Shown here: positions 1 through 4,981 of the stretch, piece after piece | How the letters are laid out: every line of letters starts with the position of its first letter | How positions within the stretch are numbered: the first letter of the stretch is position 1 | NCBI GenBank assembly: GCA_021826655.1 | Contig: JAKAZC010000187.1 | Span: 1-5,843, forward strand | Length of the DNA: 5,843 bases | Source of the DNA: Actinomycetes bacterium | GTDB taxonomy: Bacteria; Actinomycetota; Acidimicrobiia; Acidimicrobiales; RAAP-2 | Direction of reading: 5' to 3' | Notes under the pieces: model-generated | Seen by the model: the letters and a program-made list of their open reading frames with translations, nothing else | The model's database searches: none | Told to the model about the DNA's origin: nothing | Program-made: the position numbers and the translations under genes

Positions 1-397
1 CGACGAGCTTCACCAATGGCGCCGGCACGTCCACGAGCCGGTTGGACCTCCGCGCGGCGAACGACCGGCCTGCGGAAAGGGGAACCGTCCCGGCCGTCGT
101 CACGGCGGCGGCGGCGTGCAGGCGCGAGGGCGACCGGTGGACCGCCATGGCGAGCAGACCGGCCCCAAGCACCATCGCCGCCGCGACCGGGAGGACCGCC
201 GAACGCCGGGCCCTGAACACCGTCGACCGGGCCCGCTCGACGATCCCGCCCGAAAGGACGCTGAGCGCCAGTCGGGCGCCGGTCGCCTCCCCGGACAGCC
301 AGAGATCCTCGGTGAGGAGCCGCATCTCGCGGAGGTAGCGCTCCTTCCAAGCGCGCGGGTACGGAACGAAGAGCCAGCGGAGCCAGCGGTCGTTCAC
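1..397 (-). CDS. Small membrane protein coupled to PadR (5' part; runs off the window)
   Basis: I do not recognise a named family. The reading frame is open from a GTG at 397 to the window edge, giving 132 residues. The start is chosen because its GTGA overlaps the TGA stop of the upstream PadR gene, a classic sign of translational coupling. The N-terminus carries a YPRAWKERY motif (about residues 13-21) followed by an acidic/leucine stretch. Similar 'YPRAWRERYG' openings are common in actinobacterial membrane proteins encoded beside PadR regulators. A single hydrophobic segment spans about residues 66-86 (AVLPVAAAMVLGAGLLAMAV) and is followed by a Ser/Arg/Ala-rich region, so one visible membrane span is predicted. 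The C-terminus is missing. A role in sensing or antagonising PadR, or as an envelope protein under PadR control, is inference from position only. Confidence 0.72.
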   Translation of the reverse strand, partial: MNDRWLRWLFVPYPRAWKERYLREMRLLTEDLWLSGEATGARLALSVLSGGIVERARSTVFRARRSAVLPVAAAMVLGAGLLAMAVHRSPSRLHAAAAVTTAGTVPLSAGRSFAARRSNRLVDVPAPLVKLV

Positions 398-711
398 GTC
401 GCGGCCCCGGCGATGCGCCGGAGCCCGATCCGCGAGATGCGCGCCGACTCGGCGAGGCGCTCGCGCAGCACCTGCAGCCCGGTGGCGGTGATCCGGTACG
501 GATGGCGCCGGTCGTCGGGCGGGAGCGCCTCGATCAAGCCGTCCTCTTCGAGCTTGGCGAGGCAGCCGTACAGGGATCCCGGACCCATGTTCAGCCCGGC
601 GAAGTCCCGGATGTCCTGAATGAGCGCGTACCCGTGCTTGGGCCCCCCGGCCAGGCTCGTCAGGACCAGCATGCTCCGGTCAGACGACCCGCGGAGCGAC
701 TGACCGGTCAT
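394..711 (-). CDS. PadR family transcriptional regulator
   Basis: This is a 105-residue winged helix-turn-helix repressor-type protein, expected to act as a dimer on DNA. The PadR core is clear. It has a leucine-rich first helix with a GGPKHGYAL motif (residues 22-30). The recognition helix reads GSLYGCLAKLEEDGLI (45-60), matching the family's 'GTLYPALRRLEEEGLI'. The wing reads DDRRHPYRITATG (66-78) and leads into a C-terminal dimerisation helix (80-98). The short length fits the PadR-s1 type, which has a single C-terminal helix. The frame stays open upstream to 1011, but I choose the ATG at 711 because GGGGG lies seven bases before it and the PadR homology begins just after it. The gene overlaps the following membrane-protein gene by 4 nt. 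It is divergent from the exported-protein operon, its most likely target besides itself. The ligand is unknown. Confidence 0.93.
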   Translation of the reverse strand: MTGQSLRGSSDRSMLVLTSLAGGPKHGYALIQDIRDFAGLNMGPGSLYGCLAKLEEDGLIEALPPDDRRHPYRITATGLQVLRERLAESARISRIGLRRIAGAAT

Positions 712-832
712 CGATGGCCCCCTTTGTCGGCGGATCTTGGCATGTCGGCGGATTGCTCGGGCGGAGACGGAGGGGCCTTCCGGGACGTGTCCCGAGGACG
801 CCTTCGACCCCGTCACGGGCTTGCTCGACTCC

Positions 833-838
833 ATCATA
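833..838 (-). promoter_or_regulatory. Candidate -10 box for the padR operon
   Basis: Read on the minus strand this is TATGAT, a good match to TATAAT, about 120 bp before the PadR start. No convincing -35 box lies at the usual distance; the nearest, TTGGCC at 865-860, is 21 bp away. The call is therefore tentative. Confidence 0.28.
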
Positions 839-904
839 CGCCGGGAGTGCCCTTCGACGGGCCAAAGTGGCGGCGGTCGCATCTGGTCTTGGATCCGTCG
901 GACC

Positions 905-932
905 TTGAACAATTCAATATCCGATGTATCAT
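905..932 (+). promoter_or_regulatory. Promoter of the exported-protein operon
   Basis: TTGAAC (905-910) and TATCAT (927-932) are separated by 16 bp, a good vegetative sigma-factor promoter. It sits in the most AT-rich stretch of the window: 905-934 is 30 percent GC. It points towards the gene at 1032 and predicts a 5' leader of roughly 90 nt. Two small inverted repeats overlap it, and these are listed separately. Confidence 0.6.
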
Positions 933-934
933 AC
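905..934. promoter_or_regulatory. Candidate operator: two inverted repeats over the -35 and -10 boxes
   Basis: TTGAA-CAA-TTCAA (905-917) is a perfect 5-bp inverted repeat covering the -35 box. GTAT-C-ATAC (926-934) is a perfect 4-bp inverted repeat covering the -10 box. Their placement fits repressor binding that blocks RNA polymerase. The adjacent divergent PadR gene makes PadR the first candidate, but neither repeat exactly matches the ATGT-N8-ACAT pattern described for some PadR proteins. Short repeats like these can also arise by chance in AT-rich DNA. Confidence 0.35.
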
Positions 935-1013
935 GCGACGGGAAGTCTCGACGGAGGGAGCTGCGCTCCGTCCAGCGGCCACCGAGCGGTCGGTCCGCTC
1001 GTCGAGCCCACGA

Positions 1014-1022
1014 TGAGGGGGG
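1014..1022 (+). promoter_or_regulatory. Shine-Dalgarno of the first exported-protein gene
   Basis: GAGGGGGG-type purine tract ending nine bases before the ATG at 1032. It supports this start over alternatives further downstream. Confidence 0.55.
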
Positions 1023-1031
1023 TCCTGCAGG

Positions 1032-1550
1032 ATGCGGGAGCGGTTGGGCCGGGGCCTTCGCAGCGCCGTCGGATCGGTGGCGGTCGGGGTCGCCGTGGCG
1101 GTCTTCGCGGCGATCGGCGTGGCGTCCCCCGCGTCCGGTGACCTGTACAGCGGTTGGTACTACCAGTACGCGACCGGTCCCTACTACCCGTCGTGGTTCG
1201 CCGATGACTGCGTCAACGCCGAGCTCACGACCGGTCCCCCGACGCCCGCGTCGAACGTCGCCTGGTCCTACAGCTCGATCGACCCGGGCCGATGCGGCGG
1301 CACGCCGGCCGCGATGGCCCCGGGCTGGATCGGGGCCCTCGCCCAGGGCTTCGTGAACGGCCAGTACTGCGGGACCACCGGCTGGTACTTCAACGCCACG
1401 ACCGCCTCGGAATTCGCAGTCGGCCAGCGGATCTGCCAGAGCAGTGGCAGCTACGAGACCGCCGGCTGGGGGACCTGGTGGACCCTGCAGAACGGCACCT
1501 GGCAGTACAGCCCGGCCGAGTTCGCCTGGTCACCGAGCAACTCGTTCTAG
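1032..1550 (+). CDS. Exported Trp/Tyr-rich protein with four cysteines, unknown function
   Basis: I do not recognise this 172-residue protein. The N-terminus is a Sec-type signal peptide: Arg-rich n-region (2-10), hydrophobic core (about 12-31) and a likely cleavage near ASPASG (31-36), leaving about 136 mature residues. The mature part is strikingly aromatic, with ten Trp and eleven Tyr (about 15 percent together). These include a dense opening GWYYQYATGPYYPSWF (41-56) and a Trp-rich end (146-166). Four cysteines (60, 88, 113, 135) could form two disulfides, fitting an extracellular fold. No catalytic motif, sortase signal or lipobox is visible. Exposed aromatics would suit carbohydrate or surface binding, but that is inference. 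It is first in a two-gene operon; the next start is 55 bp beyond its stop. It is probably controlled by the divergent PadR. Confidence 0.85.
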   Translation: MRERLGRGLRSAVGSVAVGVAVAVFAAIGVASPASGDLYSGWYYQYATGPYYPSWFADDCVNAELTTGPPTPASNVAWSYSSIDPGRCGGTPAAMAPGWIGALAQGFVNGQYCGTTGWYFNATTASEFAVGQRICQSSGSYETAGWGTWWTLQNGTWQYSPAEFAWSPSNSF

Positions 1551-1563
1551 CCAGAGCCGGCGG

Positions 1564-1577
1564 GCGGCGCGAGCCGC
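1564..1577 (+). other. Intercistronic hairpin with GNRA loop
   Basis: GCGGC-GCGA-GCCGC forms a perfect 5-bp stem, extendable by one G-U pair, closed by a GCGA (GNRA-type) tetraloop. It lies between the two exported-protein genes, ten bases upstream of the second gene's Shine-Dalgarno. It has no T-tract, so it looks more like an mRNA processing or stability element than a terminator. Such short GC hairpins also occur by chance in this base composition. Confidence 0.3.
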
Positions 1578-1589
1578 TGCGGGCACGAA

Positions 1590-1597
1590 AGGAAGGA
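1590..1597 (+). promoter_or_regulatory. Strong Shine-Dalgarno of the second exported-protein gene
   Basis: AGGAAGGA lies eight bases before the ATG at 1606. It decides that start over the longer in-frame extension beginning at 1444, which would overlap the upstream gene. Confidence 0.7.
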
Positions 1598-1605
1598 CGG
1601 CACTC

Positions 1606-2085
1606 ATGACATCGCTCCGCGTGAAGCTCGGGGTACTCACCGGGGCCGCCGCCCTCGCAGCCGCCGGGATGCTCGGGATCCTCGGGCTGGGGGCGAGCGC
1701 CTCCGCCCCGAGCGCCTCCGCCCCGACGGTCGGCACCGTCCCGCCGGACGCGTTCACCGCCCAGGGCGTCGACCTGTCGAAGGTGCCCGACTACATCCCG
1801 GTGGTCGACCACAGCGGTGCAGTGGTCGGCTACGCCCGCAAGCAGGATCTCTTCGCGCCGCCGCCGCCCGGCGCAACCGGCACCTCGGCCGGGCCGACGA
1901 CCCAGGCCCAGCAACAGGTGCAGGCCACGTCGGCTACCCCGGTGTACGGCCCCGACCTCGCGACGGTGGTGGGCTGGGTCTACCCGGGGCGTGGGTTCGT
2001 CCCGCTGGGCCAGTCGCCGGCACTCAGCCCTACCGCCAACTCCACCCTCGACCCCACCGTCACCCCCACCACGATCGCCCGCTGA
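1606..2085 (+). CDS. Exported or membrane-anchored Pro/Ala/Thr-rich protein, unknown function
   Basis: I do not recognise this 159-residue protein. A Lys/Arg n-region (5-7) and a long Ala/Gly/Leu hydrophobic core (8-30) form a signal peptide, probably cut near ASASA (30-34); an uncleaved anchor is possible. A low-complexity SASAP doublet (31-40) comes next. Two related segments then stand out: IPVVDHSGAVVGYA (64-77) and TPVYGPDLATVVGWV (111-125). Both share the pattern Pro-Val-x(4-6)-x-Val-Val-Gly-aromatic. They are joined by a Pro/Gly/Thr/Gln linker (85-110), and the C-terminus is a Pro/Thr/Ser tail. There are no cysteines or catalytic motifs. The start is fixed by a strong Shine-Dalgarno. 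It lies 55 bp after the aromatic exported protein on the same strand, so the two are probably co-expressed and may act together at the cell surface (inference). Confidence 0.84.
   Translation: MTSLRVKLGVLTGAAALAAAGMLGILGLGASASAPSASAPTVGTVPPDAFTAQGVDLSKVPDYIPVVDHSGAVVGYARKQDLFAPPPPGATGTSAGPTTQAQQQVQATSATPVYGPDLATVVGWVYPGRGFVPLGQSPALSPTANSTLDPTVTPTTIAR
1695..1724 (+). repeat. 15-bp perfect tandem duplication inside the second exported-protein gene
   Basis: The unit GAGCGCCTCCGCCCC occurs twice without a gap (1695-1709, 1710-1724). It is in frame and gives the SASAP-SASAP run just after the predicted signal peptide. The length is a multiple of three, so slippage could add or remove units without breaking the gene. 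Confidence 0.85.
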
Positions 2086-2100
2086 CCCGGGCCCCGGCCC

Positions 2101-2116
2101 CGTTTCCGCGGAAACG
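2101..2116. repeat. Perfect 16-bp palindrome between convergent genes
   Basis: CGTTTCCGCGGAAACG is identical to its reverse complement. It starts 15 bp after the stop of the second exported-protein gene, in the spacer before the convergent lsr2-like gene. It could be a protein-binding site or part of a bidirectional terminator. No T-tract follows on either strand. Confidence 0.75.
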
Positions 2117-2132
2117 TCTCCGCGGAAACGTC
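2105..2132. repeat. 14-bp perfect tandem repeat overlapping the palindrome
   Basis: TCCGCGGAAACGTC occurs twice back to back (2105-2118, 2119-2132), so the right half of the palindrome is duplicated. The left palindrome arm CGTTTCC can therefore pair with either copy of GGAAACG, giving two alternative hairpins in RNA. Confidence 0.8.
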
Positions 2133-2226
2133 AGTGGCCGAACAGTCGTCCGCGGCGGTCGATGACCGGGGCGGTCGATGGATCCTCCCCGGTCGGTGCC
2201 CGATCGAACCGGGTGGGCGCCGGGGG

Positions 2227-2273
2227 GCCGGCCGACCCGGGTCCCCCGGGGTGGCTGACCGGCGCCGGCCGGC
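2227..2273 (-). terminator. Putative hairpin terminator of the lsr2-like gene
   Basis: On the minus strand GCCGGCCGGC begins directly after the lsr2-like stop codon. It pairs with GTCGGCCGGC 27 nt further on: nine Watson-Crick pairs and one G-U, with further GC pairing possible in the loop (CCCCGGGG). No U-tract follows, as is common for GC-rich actinobacterial terminators. The left arm is itself palindromic, so other folds are possible. Confidence 0.45.
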
Positions 2274-2627
2274 TCAGGCCTTGCCGGCCGCGATCCAGGA
2301 CCGGACCCGGTCGTCGGAGATGCGTCGGGCCGTGGGCAGTCCCGCCCACGCCCGGAACCGGGCCTTCTCGTCCGCGGTCAGGTCCGAGAACAGCGTCTTG
2401 CGGGGGCGGGGCTCTCGGCGAGGCTCCGGGCGACGCCCGTCACCGGGTGGCTTCCCGGTCCGCACCGCCCTGGCGATGAACGGCTCGAGCGCGTCGCGCA
2501 GCTTGGCGGCGTTCTCGGCATTGAGGTCGATCTCGTAGGAGAGGCCGTCGAGCGAGAACCGGACGGTCTCCTCCGCATCGGTCCCGTCGAGGTCGTCGGT
2601 CAGCTTCACGATCACGGTCTTCGCCAT
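2274..2627 (-). CDS. lsr2: Lsr2-like histone-like nucleoid-structuring protein
   Basis: This 117-residue protein is an Lsr2-family xenogeneic silencer, an H-NS analogue that bridges AT-rich DNA in actinobacteria. The N-terminal dimerisation domain is unmistakable: MAKTVIVKLTDDLDG opens the protein and GLSYEIDLNAENAAKLRDAL follows (28-47). Both match mycobacterial Lsr2 closely. A basic Pro/Arg linker (57-77) leads to a C-terminal DNA-binding segment that begins at FRAWAG (91-96). This end is atypical. The usual RGR core that enters the minor groove is replaced by ARR (100-102), and the stretch between WA and the following Ile is about five residues shorter than in mycobacterial Lsr2. The ATG at 2627 has little Shine-Dalgarno but a TAGAGT hexamer eight bases upstream, suggesting its own leaderless transcript. 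It lies 69 bp downstream of the sirB1-like gene. Family assignment is firm; DNA preference may differ from classical Lsr2. Confidence 0.93.
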   Translation of the reverse strand: MAKTVIVKLTDDLDGTDAEETVRFSLDGLSYEIDLNAENAAKLRDALEPFIARAVRTGKPPGDGRRPEPRREPRPRKTLFSDLTADEKARFRAWAGLPTARRISDDRVRSWIAAGKA

Positions 2628-2635
2628 CGCCTGCG

Positions 2636-2641
2636 ACTCTA
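2636..2641 (-). promoter_or_regulatory. Leaderless-type -10 box of lsr2 (TAGAGT)
   Basis: On the minus strand TAGAGT fits the actinobacterial TANNNT -10 pattern and ends eight bases before the ATG. Transcription would start at or next to the start codon. No clear -35 box is seen. Confidence 0.5.
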
Positions 2642-2696
2642 ACCGCCCCGGATCAGGCCCCCCGGAAGGCCCACGGTCGCCCCCCGAGGGGGAGGC

Positions 2697-3488
2697 CTAG
2701 TTCAGCGACGCCCGCAGCGCGTTCGATCGGGCGCGCAGCCGGTCGGCCACTTCGGTCCCGATCTCCGGCCGGCCGGCCACCTCGCCGAGGATGTCCGCTG
2801 CGCGGTCGGGCCATCCCAGGCTCGCGGCACGCCTCGCGAGCTCGAGCCGCTCTCGGACCGGGCGGCCCGGGATGTCGATGCGGAGCCGGGTCACCCACGC
2901 GAGCGACCGGCGGTCGCCGCGTCGGGCGAAGGTGCGATCGAGATTGGCCAACATGCGCGCCAGCGTTGCCCGCGGCCCGACCCGCTCGAGCATCTCGGGC
3001 TCGAGCGTCGCCTCCGGACCGGCCACCGAGCGCAGCAGCTCCTCGCAACGGGCACCGTTCAGGCGCTGCCCGCCCGAGAACGCGTCGATCAGCAGGTCGG
3101 GCGAGCTCGGATCGCGCACCAGGAAGTGCCCCGGCAGCCCCACCCCCTCGAGCGTCGTGCCGCAGCGCCTGGCCACCTCCATCAGCAGGACCGACAACGA
3201 GATCGGGATGCCGAGCCGACGCGTGAGCACCTGGTCGAGGTACGAGTTGCGGGGATCGCCGTACGTCCGCGTGTCGCCCCGGAGCCCGAGGACGCCGAAC
3301 AGCATCCGGCAGACGCGGTCGACGTCGCCGTCCCCGAGACGGGCGGCGACGTCGTCGATTCGCTCGAGCTGGGCCGCCACGTCGAGGTAGTGGTTCGCGT
3401 GTGCGCCGATGAGCAGCGCCGCCTCGTCGAGGGGGAGAACGCTCTCGGGACCCCTCAGGATCGCTCGCCAACGGTCGGTGGCATCCAC
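2697..3488 (-). CDS. SirB1 family protein (transglutaminase-like fold plus TPR-like helices)
   Basis: This 263-residue protein belongs to the SirB1/transglutaminase-like core-2 family. The best signature is DPRNSYLDQVLTRRLGIPIS (78-97), followed by SLSVLLMEVARR, GVGLPGHFLVRD (115-126) and LLIDAFSGG (132-140). The helical C-terminal part (about 168-258) resembles the TPR-like repeats that follow this domain in relatives. Residues corresponding to the transglutaminase His and Asp are present (H121 and D135). At the place where the nucleophilic Cys would sit the protein reads GIPISLS with no Cys, so peptidase or transglutaminase activity is doubtful; this seems usual in the family. The molecular role is unknown. 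The GTG start at 3488 has no good Shine-Dalgarno, but TAGGAT lies six bases before it. It is the middle gene of a minus-strand trio with the DUF2510 protein and lsr2. Confidence 0.9.
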   Translation of the reverse strand: MDATDRWRAILRGPESVLPLDEAALLIGAHANHYLDVAAQLERIDDVAARLGDGDVDRVCRMLFGVLGLRGDTRTYGDPRNSYLDQVLTRRLGIPISLSVLLMEVARRCGTTLEGVGLPGHFLVRDPSSPDLLIDAFSGGQRLNGARCEELLRSVAGPEATLEPEMLERVGPRATLARMLANLDRTFARRGDRRSLAWVTRLRIDIPGRPVRERLELARRAASLGWPDRAADILGEVAGRPEIGTEVADRLRARSNALRASLN

Positions 3489-3494
3489 CTCGAG

Positions 3495-3500
3495 ATCCTA
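3495..3500 (-). promoter_or_regulatory. Leaderless-type -10 box of the sirB1-like gene (TAGGAT)
   Basis: On the minus strand TAGGAT fits TANNNT and ends six bases before the GTG start, the spacing expected for transcription beginning at the start codon. It also supports GTG 3488 over the later in-frame starts. Confidence 0.55.
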
Positions 3501-3555
3501 CGGCGGTCCGGGCGGGTGACGATCGGGCAGGGGCGGGTCGGGCCGGTGGCGGCGC

Positions 3556-3915
3556 TCAGCCGGCCGGTGGGGGGTCGGTCGCCGGTACGCCGTTGGTCCG
3601 GACGTGCTCGGTCCACACCGTCCCCGACCAGTAGCGCTCCTCGTGCCGGCCCGTGGGGTCGACCATCCATCCGGGCGGGATCCGCACCCGGGCGCCACCG
3701 GCGTCAACCCGATCCGACCGGTCCGTCCGGTCCGGCGCTGGTGAGGCGTCCGCCGACCACAGCCGCCCCGCGGACCGCGCGTCCGGGTCCCGGTGCCGCA
3801 CCCCGTTCCGCGACCTGCCACGACCACCCCGGTGGGAGGCCCGGCGCAGGACGAGCATGCCGATGGCGAAGACGGCGAAGAGCCACGAGCCGTGCCCGTA
3901 CCCGTACCAGATCAT
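3556..3915 (-). CDS. DUF2510 domain-containing small membrane protein
   Basis: This 119-residue protein has a short aromatic N-terminus and one membrane helix (about residues 10-24, SWLFAVFAIGMLVL) stopped by Arg-Arg. An Arg/Asp-rich, probably disordered cytoplasmic linker (25-78) follows. A C-terminal DUF2510 motif (79-106) reads IPPGWMVDPTGRHEERYWSG and then VWTEHV. DUF2510 is a short actinobacterial module, typically PPGWYPDP...RYWDG..WT, of unknown function and often attached to membrane segments. It usually sits near the N-terminus, so its C-terminal position here, after the membrane helix, is less typical. The residue usually Tyr after PPGW is Met. The ATG at 3915 is preceded six bases upstream by TAGCCT and not by a Shine-Dalgarno. 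It is divergent from the hydrolase gene (98 bp) and lies 67 bp upstream of the sirB1-like gene. Confidence 0.85.
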   Translation of the reverse strand: MIWYGYGHGSWLFAVFAIGMLVLRRASHRGGRGRSRNGVRHRDPDARSAGRLWSADASPAPDRTDRSDRVDAGGARVRIPPGWMVDPTGRHEERYWSGTVWTEHVRTNGVPATDPPPAG

Positions 3916-3921
3916 GGCTCG

Positions 3922-3927
3922 AGGCTA
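3922..3927 (-). promoter_or_regulatory. Leaderless-type -10 box of the DUF2510 gene (TAGCCT)
   Basis: On the minus strand TAGCCT ends six bases before the ATG at 3915. It fits TANNNT at leaderless spacing; no obvious -35 box is present. Confidence 0.5.
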
Positions 3928-3997
3928 CGCCCGGGCACTATCGTCGGCTGGGCGGCACCGGGGGCACGGACACCTGACCGTGCGACGGGTCGGAACC

Positions 3998-4007
3998 GGA
4001 GGAGGGG
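3998..4007 (+). promoter_or_regulatory. Strong Shine-Dalgarno of the hydrolase gene
   Basis: GGAGGAGGGG ends six bases before GTG 4014 and nine before the adjacent in-frame GTG 4017. Either could be used; the protein differs by one residue. Confidence 0.7.
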
Positions 4008-4013
4008 AACCGA

Positions 4014-4946
4014 GTGGTGGAGCGCACCGCCTACGACGAGTTCGGGATGTTCCACGAGAACGCCGCCGAGTACGGGCTCCCCTACCAGGGGCCGCCCGTC
4101 GTGCGCCGGGAGTGGGTGGAGGTCTCCCCCGGACGCCGGCTCAGCGCCCTCGTCTGGAAGCAGGCGGACCCCGAGCTCGTGCTGCTGCACGGGGGCTCGC
4201 AGAACGCGCACACCTGGGACACGGTCGCGATGGCCCTCGACCGACCCCTGGTGGCCATCGACCTCCCCGGGCACGGCCACTCCGACGGTCCGGGCGACCA
4301 CCACGGAGGACAGCTGTCCGCCGAGGGCAACGCCGTCGACGTCGCCGCCGCGGTGCGGGCGCTCGCGCCGTCAGCGCGGGGCGTCGTCGGGATGTCCCTC
4401 GGCGGGCTCACCACGATCGCGCTGACCAAGGAGGTGCCGGACCTCGTCCGCAAGGTGGTCCTCGTTGACGCACTGCCCGGGATAAAGGGAGCGCGGGCGA
4501 AGCAGATCACCGACTTCGTCAACGGCCCCCCGAGCTTCGCCAGCTTCGACGACCTCCTCCACCGCACCGTCCGCTACAACCCGACCCGCTCCGTCTCGTC
4601 CCTCCGGCGAGGCATCCTCCACAACGCCGAGCAGCTCGACGACGGCACCTGGGTGTGGCGTTGGGCCCGCCACCGGCCGCAGGCGAACGATGGGTCGACG
4701 ACGACCCGGGTCGACGACACGATGTACGACCAGCTGTGGGAGATGGTGTCGGCCATCCGCGTCCCCTTGTTGCTGGCCAGGGGCATGAGGTCGGAGTCCG
4801 TCCTCGGCGACGAGGACGAGGCCGAGCTCCTGCGGCGGCTCCCGGGCGCCCGGGTGGAGCACTTCGCCGAGGCCGGCCACAGCCTGCAGGGCGACACGCC
4901 GCTGGAGCTGGCGGCCGCGATCGAGGATTTCGTCTTCGGCGGCTGA
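4014..4946 (+). CDS. Alpha/beta hydrolase fold enzyme
   Basis: This 310-residue protein is a cytoplasmic serine hydrolase of the alpha/beta fold; no signal peptide is seen. The landmarks come in order. LLHGGSQNAHTWD (57-69) is the oxyanion-hole HG motif. AIDLPGHGHSDGP (81-93) is the loop after strand 4. GMSLGG (126-131) is the nucleophile elbow with Ser128. An insertion rich in helices (about 165-245) forms the cap. SVLGDEDEAELL (262-273) supplies the likely acid, Asp266 or Asp268. EAGHSLQGDTP (286-296) contains the catalytic His289. All three triad positions are therefore filled. The substrate cannot be read from the sequence; esterase, lactonase or C-C hydrolase activities all occur in this superfamily. 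The start is set by a strong Shine-Dalgarno. The methyltransferase follows after 35 bp on the same strand, so the two may be partly co-transcribed. Confidence 0.93.
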   Translation: MVERTAYDEFGMFHENAAEYGLPYQGPPVVRREWVEVSPGRRLSALVWKQADPELVLLHGGSQNAHTWDTVAMALDRPLVAIDLPGHGHSDGPGDHHGGQLSAEGNAVDVAAAVRALAPSARGVVGMSLGGLTTIALTKEVPDLVRKVVLVDALPGIKGARAKQITDFVNGPPSFASFDDLLHRTVRYNPTRSVSSLRRGILHNAEQLDDGTWVWRWARHRPQANDGSTTTRVDDTMYDQLWEMVSAIRVPLLLARGMRSESVLGDEDEAELLRRLPGARVEHFAEAGHSLQGDTPLELAAAIEDFVFGG

Positions 4947-4969
4947 CAACGCCCACGGGCTCGGCCCCT

Positions 4970-4975
4970 TAGGCT
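4970..4975 (+). promoter_or_regulatory. Leaderless-type -10 box of the methyltransferase gene (TAGGCT)
   Basis: TAGGCT ends six bases before GTG 4982 and fits TANNNT at leaderless spacing. A CTGACA (4943-4948) overlapping the hydrolase stop resembles a -35 box but lies 21 bp upstream, longer than usual. Confidence 0.5.
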
Positions 4976-4981
4976 GTCGCC

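Larger units (their letters stand above)
712..1031. other. Divergent intergenic spacer (320 bp)
   Basis: This gene-free stretch lies between the start of padR and the start of the first exported-protein gene. It holds the plus-strand promoter near 905-932, a possible minus-strand -10 at 833-838, and the Shine-Dalgarno sequences of both flanking genes. A 9-bp direct repeat, ATCATACGC, occurs at 833-841 and 928-936. Frames crossing the spacer lack coding character and are not called. Confidence 0.7.

Noticed and set aside
712..1011. N-terminal extension of the PadR frame up to 1011 on the minus strand
   Set aside because: PadR homology starts just after the ATG at 711, which has a good Shine-Dalgarno; the extension crosses the opposite promoter and has no family resemblance.
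502..1356. Long plus-strand frame across padR, the spacer and the first exported-protein gene
   Set aside because: Arg/Pro/Ser-rich shadow translation typical of GC-rich DNA; it overlaps well-supported genes in other frames.
2131..2349. 72-residue minus-strand frame downstream of the lsr2-like gene
   Set aside because: It overlaps the conserved lsr2 C-terminus in another frame and covers the terminator hairpin and repeats; no ribosome site or homology is evident.
2680..2693. C-run/G-run hairpin after the sirB1-like gene
   Set aside because: The stem is only four or five pairs with a tight loop and no T-tract, too weak to call a terminator.
2653..3471. Alternative minus-strand frame within the sirB1-like gene
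   Set aside because: Arg/Pro/Gly-rich out-of-frame translation of the sirB1-like gene, whose own frame carries the family motifs.
3939..3944. TATCGT as a -10 box for the hydrolase gene
   Set aside because: It fits TANNNT, but there is no -35 box and only the bare pattern supports it; such matches are expected by chance.
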